DNA of 64,000 nt from positions 30,077 through 94,076 of the forward strand of contig JARKOC010000332.1 in assembly GCA_029975915.1 (NCBI GenBank), read 5' to 3'. The notes under the pieces were generated by a model. It was not told where the DNA came from. It was given only the letters and a program-made list of their open reading frames with translations, and did no database searches. Shown here piece by piece: positions 44,869 to 55,057 of this stretch. How positions within the stretch are numbered: position 1 is the stretch's first letter; each line of letters starts with the position of its first letter. A program made the translations under genes and the position numbers. This stretch comes from Bryobacteraceae bacterium (GTDB lineage Bacteria > Acidobacteriota > Terriglobia > Bryobacterales > Bryobacteraceae).

Positions 44869-45397
44869 AAGCTCCGCGCAACTCGCCGGTTTTGTAGCCC
44901 GTCGCCAGGTCCTTTGAATAGGACCTGGCGATTTGCTTTTTGACCGGGTCCGGAATCTGGGCGGCGGAGCCGTGGCAGGAGAGGCACATGCCCTGGATGA
45001 CGATGGGTTTCATGAGGCGGTGAGTCTTGACACCGTTCACGTCCACCTGCGCGAACACTTCGTCCGGGAGCGACTTGCCTGACTTAAGAGCTGTCTCCCA
45101 CTGTTCGAGTTGGGTGCGTTCCCACGCGTCGGGGGCGTTGGCCGGGTTGCGGTGCTTGAGCGTGACGCGGCGGATGTCTACGCCGGATTGAGCGGCGAAC
45201 TCGCGGGTGACCTTCTGGGCGCTGGTCGAACAGGCTTGGACGGCGCCTTCAAAACCACCCTTGGCGAGTTCCTCGCCGAGCAAGGCTTTGAGCTTTTCGG
45301 CCAAGCCGGCGACGGCCGAACGGGCCTGAGCGGCTGGGTCAGGCGGCGCGGCGAGCAGGGCGGAGCAAATCACCAAAACGGAGAACCGGAGTTTCAT
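44828..45397 (-). CDS. DUF3365-type haem protein (single CxxCH)
   Basis: 189 residues from ATG at 45397: signal MKLRFSVLVICSALLA, a helical DUF3365-like domain (GGFEGAVQACSTSAQKVTRE; VTLKHRNPANAPDAWE) and one c-type haem site, GMCLSCHG, near residue 140, then a C-terminal YKTGELRGAFSVKI. It is likely a periplasmic sensor or electron carrier with covalent haem. The Cys in VQACSTSA is conserved in such domains. Convergent with the candidate selenoprotein. Confidence 0.85.
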   Translation of the reverse strand: MKLRFSVLVICSALLAAPPDPAAQARSAVAGLAEKLKALLGEELAKGGFEGAVQACSTSAQKVTREFAAQSGVDIRRVTLKHRNPANAPDAWERTQLEQWETALKSGKSLPDEVFAQVDVNGVKTHRLMKPIVIQGMCLSCHGSAAQIPDPVKKQIARSYSKDLATGYKTGELRGAFSVKIPVRVSPAH

Positions 45398-45399
45398 GA

Positions 45400-46671
<1,272 letters not shown>

Positions 46672-46801
46672 GGGTTTCTGAATCTTGTAAGGGTGGCCGA
46701 GGCGAGCCGCCGTGCTTTGCATCGCAGGTTGAGTACTCTTGCAGTTAGGAAAGGGAGCCAATTCCCGAGCGTTCCGCTATTGGGCGTCGTAGTATAGAGC
46801 C

Positions 46802-48010
46802 ATGACGCGCAATTGTGCGGCTGTTTTTGTCTGTATTCTATCCATTTCCAGCACTGCCCCCGGTCAGGACGATGCGCTCGAACAACTCAGGGCAACTTTG
46901 GATCGAGTCAAGAGCCGCGCCAAGGATGCGCTCGCGACACAGGGCGCGACGCCGGATTTGACAACCGCGAAGCGCCAGCTTCGTGACTGGGTGGACACTT
47001 ACGTTAGACGACTGGCGGGCGGCGGTGAATCGGCGCTCGAATTGAGTTTGAACGAGAAACTGGCAAAAGCAGGGTTGATGGCCCCTGCCGCAAGTGCGGG
47101 GGCCGTGGCGGATGCTGCAGGAGAATCCTTTGCCGGGGTCCTCGGGGAGGTGAAGATCCGCCACAGGAATTCGCTTCTCGCCGTGACCACGGGGGTAGGG
47201 ATCGTCTGTGGATACGACGAGTCCATCTACATCTATCGCAGGGCGAACGGGAAGTGGAAGCGGATCTTCGACTACGAAGAGGCCGACTACCGTGAGGGGC
47301 ACTACCGACCGCAGCAGGTTATTGACGTTCTCGCTTCGCCTAGCGACAAAGGCCAGCCGGATCTCGTTTTGGCTCTCGGTTACACACCCTGGTGCACATC
47401 CAACTGGCGGGCGGATTACCTGCGCATCTGGAGCATCGATGCCGCCGCCAAGCACCAGACCCTGGTGGAAACAAACCCAGGCGGCTACTCGCCGTGGTTC
47501 TATCTGAAGGGCACAATTGACCGGGACCAGGCTCTCGTCGAAGCTATGACATCCTCGCTGGATGCCTCACAGTTGACGCGAACCGTCCTCCATCGCTACG
47601 TCTTCGAAGACGGGAAGGCGGTGAGAACCGATCCAATCGCGCTGAGGCCCGCCGATTTCGCTGACGAGTGGTTGAGCCAAGACTGGGAAGAGTCTCAGAA
47701 GTGGTCCGATCCGGCGAGCATGGAGACTCTAAGGAAATGGCACGGCAAGCTGCGCCGAGATAGATTCTCAGGTGAGTTCATCAGGCCCTCCAGGCACTGT
47801 GAAGACAAACCGGGCCATTGGATGGTCGGCGTGGATTCAGACGCAGGGGCGGCTAATTCCAAGAAGGTCTACTTCCTTGTTCAATGGCGCCCGCCGTTCC
47901 GGTTTCGCATGACCCAAGTGGGCGAACAATCGCCCCCCGGTTGCACGGAGCCAGACCCTGATGGGGACCGGTCAGTGGGATCCCTGTTTCACGAGTGGCC
48001 CGTCCAGTGA
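46802..48010 (+). CDS. Hypothetical secreted protein
   Basis: 402 residues with an export signal (MTRNCAAVFVCILSISSTAPG). A helical part follows (DALEQLRATLDRVKSRAKDA; LRDWVDTYVRRLAGGGE), then a beta-rich region with propeller-like pieces (SIYIYRRANGKWKRIFDYEE; PDLVLALGYTPWCTSNWRAD; YSPWFYLKGTIDRDQ). I do not recognise the family. Coding bias looks genuine and the ATG follows a short spacer. It is the last gene before a repeat-bearing intergenic region; no functional link to neighbours. Confidence 0.75.
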   Translation: MTRNCAAVFVCILSISSTAPGQDDALEQLRATLDRVKSRAKDALATQGATPDLTTAKRQLRDWVDTYVRRLAGGGESALELSLNEKLAKAGLMAPAASAGAVADAAGESFAGVLGEVKIRHRNSLLAVTTGVGIVCGYDESIYIYRRANGKWKRIFDYEEADYREGHYRPQQVIDVLASPSDKGQPDLVLALGYTPWCTSNWRADYLRIWSIDAAAKHQTLVETNPGGYSPWFYLKGTIDRDQALVEAMTSSLDASQLTRTVLHRYVFEDGKAVRTDPIALRPADFADEWLSQDWEESQKWSDPASMETLRKWHGKLRRDRFSGEFIRPSRHCEDKPGHWMVGVDSDAGAANSKKVYFLVQWRPPFRFRMTQVGEQSPPGCTEPDPDGDRSVGSLFHEWPVQ

Positions 48011-48049
48011 GCGCCTACGGTCCTCGCGACCGTGGTTCTGTCTGTGGCA

Positions 48050-48310
48050 CAGCAGCGGAGTTTGCCGGCCAGGGGGCCGCCCGCCGACGAGGTCGTCCGC
48101 CCTACTGGCAGGCGCGAGCGATCCCTAAGTCCGCAAGAAGTGCAAGGTGCGGACGCACCTTTGACAGGCCAGGAGGCCTGTCCTGCCACGGGGCTGCGCA
48201 GCGGAGCACAGTGCCGGCCAGGGGACCGCCCTACTGTAATGTCCGATGCACAAAGCCGAGGAGGGCGAAAGGTGCGGACGCGTCCTTGACAGGCCAGGAG
48301 GACGAGTCCT
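48050..48310. repeat. Imperfect two-copy intergenic repeat with palindromic end
   Basis: Two units share three blocks in order: GCAGCGGAG, then CCGGCCAGGGG(G/A)CCGCCC (48065-48082 and 48214-48231), then AAGGTGCGGACGC..C.TTGACAGGCCAGGAGG (48144-48176 and 48269-48301, three mismatches in 33). The first copy ends in CAGGCC-AGGA-GGCCTG, a 6-bp hairpin. The distance between blocks differs by 24 bases, so one copy has an indel. It looks like a dispersed REP-like element of the genome. Confidence 0.65.
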
Positions 48311-48393
48311 ACTGATGACTTCGTCTTTTTTTCCATGGGGTGCGTCTTGGATTCAGATGTAATGCACGGGACAATAACCGGGGAGACCTGGAG

Positions 48394-48942
48394 TTGATCT
48401 TTCGTGAGGTAGAAGACCGGGACCTGGTCATCCGCGCCCGCAAAGGGAGCGTGGATGCGTACAACACACTTGTGTCCCGATGGGAGGTCCGGGTCTACAA
48501 CTATCTGTTGCGGATCACGGGCTCGGTGGACGATGCCATGGACTTGAGCCAGGACGCGTTTTTGAAGGCGTACCAGAACCTGCAGCGGCTCGACGATGCG
48601 GGGCGGTTCGGGCCGTGGCTTTACAGGATTGCGCATAACGAGGCGATCAGCCATTTCCGCAGGCGGAAGCCGGAGGCAGGGATTGAAGAGGTCTATCTGA
48701 AGGCCGACCTGTCGCCGAGGATGAGCCCGGTGGAAGTGACGCTGGCCGTCGAATCGGCTTTGGACCGGCTCCCGCCGGATCAGAAGGAGGCGGTGGTGTT
48801 GAAGGTATACGAAGGTTTCAAGTTTGACGAGATCGCCGAAATCCTTGAATGCCCCGCCTCCACGATCAAGTCGCGGGTATATACGGGTCTGGAGACATTG
48901 AAGACGATATTGGCCCCGGTGGCGAAAGGGGAGAGGCAATGA
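48394..48942 (+). CDS. ECF-type RNA polymerase sigma factor
   Basis: 182 residues with region 2 (AYNTLVSRWEVRVYNYLLRI; DLSQDAFLKAYQNLQ; FGPWLYRIAHNEAISHFRR) and region 4 (LDRLPPDQKEAVVLKVYEGF; DEIAEILECPASTIKSRVYT). I choose TTG at 48394, giving MIFREVEDRDLVIRARKGS, because GGGAG lies eight bases upstream; the frame is open back to GTG at 48340. The next gene, a zinc-finger anti-sigma factor, overlaps the stop (ATGA). The pair probably controls the following secretion operon or an envelope regulon. Confidence 0.92.
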   Translation: MIFREVEDRDLVIRARKGSVDAYNTLVSRWEVRVYNYLLRITGSVDDAMDLSQDAFLKAYQNLQRLDDAGRFGPWLYRIAHNEAISHFRRRKPEAGIEEVYLKADLSPRMSPVEVTLAVESALDRLPPDQKEAVVLKVYEGFKFDEIAEILECPASTIKSRVYTGLETLKTILAPVAKGERQ

Positions 48943-49532
48943 GCTGCGAAGGGTTCGATTGGAAGGCATACACGCTAGGCGACCTGGCAGGTGCCGAGGG
49001 GAAACGGCACGAGGAGCATCTGAAGGGATGCGAGGCGTGCCAGGCGGAAGCATCGGGGCTGAAGTTGACGGTGACGGCGCTGAAGCGGCTGCCGAAGATG
49101 GAGCCGGCGCGGCGGATCGCGTTTGTGAGCGACCCGGTGGTGGAGCCGGGATGGTGGGCAAGGCTGTGGGCGTCGGGTCCGAGGTTGGGTTTCGCGTCGG
49201 CGGCGATGCTGTCGGTGGCGATTCTGGCGCACGGGATGATGGCGCGGACGCCGGGGACCGATCCGGGGCAGTTCGAGGCCAAGGTGGCGCAGGAAGTGGC
49301 GAAGAAGTTGCCGGCGGCGGTGGACGAAGCGGTGGCGGCGCGGTATGCACCGGCGCTGGCTGACATGAAGAGCCGGCTGGACGGATTGGAGCAGGGCGGT
49401 CTGGTGAAGGCGAAGGAGGAACTGGACGAGCAGCGCAAGGCGGACATGCAGGAGATCCGGGCGGCGTTCGAGTTGATGGAGCGGCGGATGAATACGCGGT
49501 ATCTGAGCGCGGCGCGGTTCGGAGGCGACTGA
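48939..49532 (+). CDS. Anti-sigma factor with zinc-finger (zf-HC2) domain
   Basis: 197 residues. HEEHLKGCEACQAE near residues 24-37 is the HxxxCxxC zinc motif that binds the partner ECF sigma factor. One membrane helix (RLGFASAAMLSVAILAHGMM) is near the middle, followed by a long coiled-coil-like periplasmic part (FEAKVAQEVAKKL; AKEELDEQRKADMQEIRAAF). Start ATG overlaps the sigma factor stop. It would hold the sigma factor at the membrane until a signal releases it. Confidence 0.9.
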   Translation: MSCEGFDWKAYTLGDLAGAEGKRHEEHLKGCEACQAEASGLKLTVTALKRLPKMEPARRIAFVSDPVVEPGWWARLWASGPRLGFASAAMLSVAILAHGMMARTPGTDPGQFEAKVAQEVAKKLPAAVDEAVAARYAPALADMKSRLDGLEQGGLVKAKEELDEQRKADMQEIRAAFELMERRMNTRYLSAARFGGD

Positions 49533-49533
49533 C

Positions 49534-50070
49534 GTGAAGAAACTCATTGCGGTGTTTGCGCTGGCTTCGGCGAGCCTGATGGGCGAGGCGATACCGTCGC
49601 GGGATGAGATGGCAGCGGTTGAACGCAGCATGTACGACAAGCTGCTGAAGTTTCACGTGGAAGCGCCGGCCGATGTCTTGGGGCTGCCTCGGGGGATATA
49701 CGTGGATGGATTCGGAGCCGTGTTCACGGCGGAGATGAGCCCGTTGATGACGCCGGGGATCTCGCCGTTCCGTCCGGTGATGACGAAAGAGCAGATTGCG
49801 AAGATCCGGGCGGCGAAGGAACAGCGGATGCCGGAAGTGCGGGTGATGATGCGGCAGATGATGGTGGATGCGGCGGCGACGCTGGACCGGTTGCCCAAGG
49901 ATGAGCGGATTATGATCGGATTCATCCTTTTCTATAACCAGTGGGAAGACCGGGGGAAGATGCCTAGGGTGATCACGATGCAGGCGGAGAAGGCGGCGCT
50001 GCTGGAAGTGGCGGCGAACCGGGCGACGCTGGAGTCGCTGGCGAAGGCGATTCAGGTGCGGGAAGAGTAG
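49534..50070 (+). CDS. Hypothetical exported protein of the sigma/secretion operon
   Basis: 178 residues from GTG at 49534 (GGAGG nine bases upstream) with signal MKKLIAVFALASASLMGEA. The rest is mixed helix and strand, Met-rich in places (VRVMMRQMMVDAAATLDRLP), with RGIYVDGFGAVFTAEMSPLM. It is one base after the anti-sigma gene and three bases before gspE, so it belongs to the operon. It may modulate the anti-sigma factor or the secretion system; no known family was recognised. Confidence 0.78.
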   Translation: MKKLIAVFALASASLMGEAIPSRDEMAAVERSMYDKLLKFHVEAPADVLGLPRGIYVDGFGAVFTAEMSPLMTPGISPFRPVMTKEQIAKIRAAKEQRMPEVRVMMRQMMVDAAATLDRLPKDERIMIGFILFYNQWEDRGKMPRVITMQAEKAALLEVAANRATLESLAKAIQVREE

Positions 50071-50073
50071 GCG

Positions 50074-51714
50074 ATGAGGCTGGGCGAGATTCTGATCGGC
50101 CGGGGGCAGCTTGCTCCGGATGAACTTGACCGGGCGCTCGAGTTGCAGGCGGAGCGGGGGGACAAGCTGGGGCGGATCCTGGTGGACCTTGGCTTCGTCT
50201 CGCAGAGGGACGTGCTGGCGGCGTTGTCGGAACAATTGTCGCTGAAGGTGGCTTCTCTGGATGCGCCGCCGGCGATGACGCCGGAGACCGAGCGGCTGGC
50301 GCCGCGGTTCCTGAAACAGACCAGGGCGATGCCGCTGCGGGTGGAGGGATCGACGCTGGTGCTGGCGATGGCCGATCCGCTGGATTTCGAGACGCGGATG
50401 GCGGTGCGGGCGGCGACGGGCATGAATGTCCAGGTAGAGATCGCGCCAGAGCAGGAGATCGCCGACGCGCTGGACCGTCACTACACGGAACTGAAGGAAG
50501 AAGAGGCGCTGGTGGAGGGCCGGGACGGCGAGGAGTCGGCCGCGGACCTGGAGCATTTGCGCGACATGGCGAGCGAGGCGCCGGTGATCCGGCTGGTGAA
50601 CGCCATGATCGGGCAGGCGGTGGAGAAGCGGGCGAGCGACATCCACATCGAGCCGTATGAGAAGGAGTTCCGGGTGCGGTTCAGGGTGGACGGCGTGTTA
50701 CAGGATCAGGAGCCCCCGCCGAGGGAGATGAAGGCGGCCATCATCAGCAGGGTGAAGCTGATGGCGAAGCTGAACATCGCCGAGCGGAGGCTGCCGCAGG
50801 ACGGGCGCATCAAGATCAAGACGATCGGGCGTGAAGTGGACCTGCGCGTTTCGACGCTGCCGACGCTTTATGGCGAAAGCGTCGTGATGAGGTTGCTGGA
50901 CCGGTCGGCGGGGGATTTCTACGATCTGCGGAATCTAGGCTTCGACGATCACATGCTGCGGCGGATGGAGCATTTCACGTCGCTGCCGCATGGGATCTTC
51001 CTGGTGACCGGGCCGACGGGGTCCGGCAAGTCGACGACACTGTATTCGGCGCTGAAGCGGATCAATCAATCGGACAAGAAGATCATCACGATCGAGGACC
51101 CGGTGGAGTATCAAATGGACGGGATCAACCAGATCCACGTCAATACGCAGATCGGACTGACGTTCGCGACGGGGTTGAGGCACATTGTGCGCCAGGACCC
51201 GGACGTGATCATGGTGGGCGAGATCCGAGACTATGAGACGGCTGAGGTGGCGATCCGGAGCGCGCTGACCGGGCACTTCGTTTACTCAACGCTTCATACA
51301 AACGATGCGCCGAGCGCCATTACGCGCATGACAGACATGGGCGTGGAGAATTACCTGATCTGCTCGTCGGTGGTGGCGGTGCTGGCGCAACGGCTGGTGC
51401 GGGTGATCTGCCCGAGTTGCAAGACCGAGGCAGGGGAACGGATCACGCCGGACGGCGAGACGATCATGACGTACAAGGGCGCAGGGTGCGAGCGGTGTTT
51501 CGGAACAGGGTACAAGGGGCGGATCGGCATCTTCGAGATGATGGAGATGAACGATAGGCTGCGAAAGATGGTGATGGCCAACGCGGACGCATCGGACCTG
51601 ACGACGGAGGCTCGCAAGGGCGGGATGCGGACGCTGAGGGAAGACGGATGGATGAAGGTTGCCAGCGGTGTGACGACGGCGGACGAGGTGTTAAGGGTGA
51701 CGCAGGAATTCTAG
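50074..51714 (+). CDS. gspE: Type II secretion ATPase GspE
   Basis: 546 residues: an N-terminal MshEN-type domain (LGEILIGRGQLAPDELDRAL), then the hexameric ATPase core. It has Walker A GPTGSGKSTT (313-322), the Asp box around ITIEDPVEYQ, Walker B RQDPDVIMVGEIRD (373-386) and a zinc tetracysteine motif (CPSC ... CERC, near 430-470). It powers pseudopilus assembly at the inner membrane. A PilB-type IV pilus ATPase is the alternative, but the downstream gspF-G-H-I-J-K-D genes settle it. Confidence 0.95.
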   Translation: MRLGEILIGRGQLAPDELDRALELQAERGDKLGRILVDLGFVSQRDVLAALSEQLSLKVASLDAPPAMTPETERLAPRFLKQTRAMPLRVEGSTLVLAMADPLDFETRMAVRAATGMNVQVEIAPEQEIADALDRHYTELKEEEALVEGRDGEESAADLEHLRDMASEAPVIRLVNAMIGQAVEKRASDIHIEPYEKEFRVRFRVDGVLQDQEPPPREMKAAIISRVKLMAKLNIAERRLPQDGRIKIKTIGREVDLRVSTLPTLYGESVVMRLLDRSAGDFYDLRNLGFDDHMLRRMEHFTSLPHGIFLVTGPTGSGKSTTLYSALKRINQSDKKIITIEDPVEYQMDGINQIHVNTQIGLTFATGLRHIVRQDPDVIMVGEIRDYETAEVAIRSALTGHFVYSTLHTNDAPSAITRMTDMGVENYLICSSVVAVLAQRLVRVICPSCKTEAGERITPDGETIMTYKGAGCERCFGTGYKGRIGIFEMMEMNDRLRKMVMANADASDLTTEARKGGMRTLREDGWMKVASGVTTADEVLRVTQEF

Positions 51715-51715
51715 C

Positions 51716-52927
51716 GTGGCGACGACGTTTCAGTTCAAAGCGGTAGGCCAGGACGGGCGGGTTCGCACCGGGTCGCTAAGTGGGGAGAGCGAAAAGAAGG
51801 TGATTGCCGAACTCCGCAAGCAGGGCCTGACGCCGGTCTACGTCGGCACGAAGCCGCAGGGGCGGATGGAGCTGAAACTGCCGAAGTTGAAGTTCGGCAA
51901 GCGGAAGGACGTGCTGTTCTTCACGCAGGAGTTGTCGACGCTGTTGAACTCGGGCGTGCCGCTGGATAGGGCGCTGGCGATTACGACCGAACTGACATCG
52001 CGGGCGGAGTTCAAGACGGTGGTGAGCGACGTCCTGCGGACGCTGAAGGGCGGGCGATCATTGGCCGACGCGCTGGCGACCAAGCCGGAGTATTTTCCGG
52101 ACTTCTACGTAAATATGGTTAGGGCCGGGGAGGCTTCGGGATCGCTGGGGGCGATTTTTGAGCGGCTGAGCGAGTACGAAACGACGCGGGACGAGCTCAA
52201 GGGCTACATTATCAGCTCGATGGTGTATCCGGCGCTGCTGTCGCTGGTGGGCGTGGCGACCATTGTTCTGATGTTGTATTACGTGGTGCCGAAGTTCGCG
52301 GCTGTGTTCGCGGATTCGAGGATGAAGATCCCGACGCCGACCCTGATCCTTTTGCAGGTGAGCAATCTGGTGAGGGCGTATGCGGGATGGACGCTCGGGG
52401 CGCTGGCCATTGCGGGACTGGCATTCCGGCAGTACATCTCGACGCCGGACGGGAAGTTGTGGTGGCACTCGTTCACGTTGAAGATCCCGGTATTAGGCGA
52501 TGCGTTGAGGAAGGCGCAGACTTCGCAGTTTGCGCGGGCGATGGGGACGCTGGTGGCCAATGGTGTTCCTTTGGTCCAGAGCCTGGGGATCTCACGGGCG
52601 ATCATGTCGAATCTGAAGATGAGCGGCACGCTGGAGATGGTGGCGCAGGGGGTGAAGCGCGGCGAAGGATTGTCCGGACCGATGACGCGCGCCGGGGCGT
52701 TTCCGCCGCTGTTATCGCATCTGCTGTCGATTGGAGAAGAGACAGGGCGGCTGGATGCGATGTTCATCAGGGCGGCCGAGATTTACGATGGGGAGACGAG
52801 GGCGGCGATCAAGCGGTTCACTTCGCTGTTTGAACCGCTGATCATTCTGCTGCTGGGTGTGGCGGTGGGCGCACTGATTTTGAGCATGTTGCTGGCCATC
52901 ACGTCGATCAACGAGGTGGCGGTGTAG
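51716..52927 (+). CDS. gspF: Type II secretion inner membrane protein GspF
   Basis: 403 residues from GTG at 51716. Two T2SSF domains: TQELSTLLNSGVPLDRALAI, and its second-copy counterpart ARAMGTLVANGVPLVQSLGI. Membrane helices are near 170-190, 220-240 and at the C-terminus (LIILLLGVAVGALILSMLLA). It is the polytopic platform protein contacting GspE and GspL. Two bases separate it from gspE. Confidence 0.95.
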   Translation: MATTFQFKAVGQDGRVRTGSLSGESEKKVIAELRKQGLTPVYVGTKPQGRMELKLPKLKFGKRKDVLFFTQELSTLLNSGVPLDRALAITTELTSRAEFKTVVSDVLRTLKGGRSLADALATKPEYFPDFYVNMVRAGEASGSLGAIFERLSEYETTRDELKGYIISSMVYPALLSLVGVATIVLMLYYVVPKFAAVFADSRMKIPTPTLILLQVSNLVRAYAGWTLGALAIAGLAFRQYISTPDGKLWWHSFTLKIPVLGDALRKAQTSQFARAMGTLVANGVPLVQSLGISRAIMSNLKMSGTLEMVAQGVKRGEGLSGPMTRAGAFPPLLSHLLSIGEETGRLDAMFIRAAEIYDGETRAAIKRFTSLFEPLIILLLGVAVGALILSMLLAITSINEVAV

Positions 52928-52940
52928 GAAAGGTCGAACC

Positions 52941-53384
52941 ATGAAGAATACACGCCGGAACGAGAAAAGAGGCTCACGGGGCATCACGCTGATCGAGATG
53001 CTGGTGGTGCTGGCGATTATCGCGCTGTTTGCGTCGCTGGTTGCGCCGCGGCTGCTGAACAAGACCGACACGGCGCGGGTGACGGCGGCGCGGGCGCAGA
53101 TTAACGCCTTCATGACCGCGCTAGGGACCTACAAGCTGGACACGGGCGTCTATCCGGCGACGGAGCAGGGACTGGAGGCGCTGAGGACGAAGCCGGGCAA
53201 TGTGAACAACTGGCAGGGGCCGTACCTGCCACAGGAGATTCCGTTGGACCCGTGGGGGCGGCCGTACCAATACAAATATCCCGGCGAGCGGGGCGACGAG
53301 CCGGAGATTGTCTGTCTGGGGGCGGACGGACAACCTGGCGGGGATTCGATCAACGCCGACATCGTGAGTTGGAAGTCGCAGTAG
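52941..53384 (+). CDS. gspG: Type II secretion major pseudopilin GspG
   Basis: 147 residues. Prepilin cleavage site RG|ITLIEMLVVLAIIALFAS (after Gly14) with Glu at +5. The C-terminal part has the GspG signature TYKLDTGVYPATEQGLEAL, then WQGPYLPQEIPLDPWGRPYQ and ICLGADGQPGG-like calcium loop residues. Major subunit of the pseudopilus. The prepilin peptidase (GspO/PilD) is not in the window. Confidence 0.95.
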   Translation: MKNTRRNEKRGSRGITLIEMLVVLAIIALFASLVAPRLLNKTDTARVTAARAQINAFMTALGTYKLDTGVYPATEQGLEALRTKPGNVNNWQGPYLPQEIPLDPWGRPYQYKYPGERGDEPEIVCLGADGQPGGDSINADIVSWKSQ

Positions 53385-53394
53385 GGGGCACAGA

Positions 53395-53877
53395 ATGCCG
53401 CGAAGGCGGAACCAGAGCGGCGTCACGCTCATCGAGTTGCTGATGGTGGTGGCGATCATTGCCCTGCTTGCCGGACTGACATACCCGACGGCGAGCGCGG
53501 GCATTGATGCGCTGCGGCTGCGGTCGGCGGGCGACGAGGTGGCGGCGTTTCTTTATCAAGCCGTTGGGCGGGCGGACCGGCGTCAGGAGCCAGTCGAGAT
53601 CACGTTTCAAAGAGCGGAAGGAGTGATCACGTCGCGCGGGGTGAGGGCGGATAGTGAACGGGAGTTGGTGTTGCCCGATGGGATCAGCATTGCGGCGGTG
53701 CTGCCGGAGCCGCCAGGGTTTGAACCGCTGGTGAGAAGCTACTTCCTTCTGCCGGGAGCGGCGTTTCCAAGGATTGGGGTGGTGCTGGCGAACCGGAAAG
53801 GGAATCAGCGGGTGGTGCGGCTGGACCCGATCACGGGGGCGCCAAGCGTGACGGTGGTGGAGAATCCAGGACGGTGA
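53395..53877 (+). CDS. gspH: Type II secretion minor pseudopilin, GspH-like
   Basis: 160 residues with prepilin site SG|VTLIELLMVVAIIALLAG (after Gly9) and a GspH/FimT-like globular domain (LRLRSAGDEVAAFLYQAVGR; LDPITGAPSVTVVEN). GGGGG precedes the ATG. Minor pseudopilin at the pseudopilus. Its stop overlaps the next gene. Confidence 0.82.
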   Translation: MPRRRNQSGVTLIELLMVVAIIALLAGLTYPTASAGIDALRLRSAGDEVAAFLYQAVGRADRRQEPVEITFQRAEGVITSRGVRADSERELVLPDGISIAAVLPEPPGFEPLVRSYFLLPGAAFPRIGVVLANRKGNQRVVRLDPITGAPSVTVVENPGR

Positions 53878-54338
53878 AACAACGCGGATTCACACTCCTG
53901 GAAGTACTTGTGGCGACGGCGATCATGGGCATCGCCGTGGCCGGACTGATGGCGAATCTGCGGACTTCGCTGACCAACGCGTCGAGACTGAGCGATTACG
54001 ACAGGGCAGCGATGCTGGCGCGCCGGCAGATGGATGAACTGCTGGCGACACGGCCGTTGCCGAAGATGGGGGAGATGTCGGGGGTGTTTCCGCCGCAGTA
54101 CACCGGAGGGTACGAGGCGGGGTGGCGGGCGGTGGCGAGGCCGTTTGAAGGCTCAGGTGCGCCAGGAACGCCGCCAGCGCCGGGGACAAGGATGCTGGAG
54201 CGGATCGAACTCGAAGTCTGGTGGCGGCAGGGCGGGGCGCGGCGGACGATGCAGGTATCGGCTTACCGGAGGGCTGTGGCGACACCCGAGGATGCACAGG
54301 CGTTCCAGATGCAGATGAGCGCTGGGGCGAAGCGATGA
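53874..54338 (+). CDS. gspI: Type II secretion minor pseudopilin, GspI-like
   Basis: 154 residues from GTG at 53874. Prepilin site RG|FTLLEVLVATAIMGIAVAG, Glu at +5, then SRLSDYDRAAMLARRQMDEL. By position between gspH-like and gspJ-like genes it is the GspI subunit of the I-J-K tip complex. It overlaps both neighbours by four bases. Confidence 0.82.
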   Translation: MKQRGFTLLEVLVATAIMGIAVAGLMANLRTSLTNASRLSDYDRAAMLARRQMDELLATRPLPKMGEMSGVFPPQYTGGYEAGWRAVARPFEGSGAPGTPPAPGTRMLERIELEVWWRQGGARRTMQVSAYRRAVATPEDAQAFQMQMSAGAKR

Positions 54339-55057
54339 ACAGGCGGGGCATGACGCTGATCGAACTGCTGATCGCGGTCAGCCTGGTGAGCCTGCTGAGC
54401 GTTGGAATGCTGTGGGCGATCCGTGTGGCGTTGGGCGCGCTGGAGGGGACACAGCGGACAGTAACCGACGCGCGGAGGGTGCTGGGAGCGCAGAGGATTC
54501 TCGAACTGCAGTTGGCCTCATTCATGCCGGTGAGGGCCAATTGCATTGAGATGGGCGGCGCGCCAGGCGGGCCGCGGATGCTGTTCACGGGAGAGGCGGC
54601 GGTGCTGCGGTTTGTGACGGGGTATTCGCTGGAGGGGGCGGTCAGGGGTACACCGCAGCTCGTGGAATTGTGGGTAGCGCCAGGGGATCGGGGCCAGGGG
54701 GCGAGGCTGCTGATGAACGAGATCCCATGGCGTGGGGCGGTGGGGATGGGGCCCTTCTGCGGTCCGATGCCGGCTCCCGGGCCGATGCCGTCGATTGCGT
54801 TTCAAACGCCGCGGCAGATGCCCTCGACGTTTGTCCTGGCGGACAAGATCGGCGGGGCGCAGTTTTTCTATCGCGAACCGGGCGGACTGAAGGAGCCGTC
54901 GAAGCCGTGGTTGACGCGATGGCCCAGGACTGACCTGTGGCCGGAAGCCGTGAAAGTGGAAATCGCGCCGGGGGTGGAGCCGGGGCGGATCTCTCCAGCC
55001 GGGGTGACCGCGCGGTTGGGGTATCTGAAGCCGCCTGGAGAGCAATATGGGTTTTAG
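54335..55057 (+). CDS. gspJ: Type II secretion minor pseudopilin, GspJ-like
   Basis: 240 residues from ATG at 54335 (overlapping the gspI stop as ATGA). Prepilin site RRG|MTLIELLIAVSLVSLLSV, then a large beta domain (TGEAAVLRFVTGYSLEGAV; RGTPQLVELWVAPGDRGQGA). Length and position fit GspJ of the tip complex. The Pro/Met stretch PMPAPGPMPSI is an unusual insertion. Confidence 0.82.
   Translation: MNRRGMTLIELLIAVSLVSLLSVGMLWAIRVALGALEGTQRTVTDARRVLGAQRILELQLASFMPVRANCIEMGGAPGGPRMLFTGEAAVLRFVTGYSLEGAVRGTPQLVELWVAPGDRGQGARLLMNEIPWRGAVGMGPFCGPMPAPGPMPSIAFQTPRQMPSTFVLADKIGGAQFFYREPGGLKEPSKPWLTRWPRTDLWPEAVKVEIAPGVEPGRISPAGVTARLGYLKPPGEQYGF

Noticed and set aside
47989..50646. 885-codon minus-strand frame opposite the sigma factor, anti-sigma and gspE genes
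   Set aside because: Composition is Arg/His/Pro/Gln-rich, typical of an antisense reading of GC-rich coding DNA; the plus strand has clear families there.
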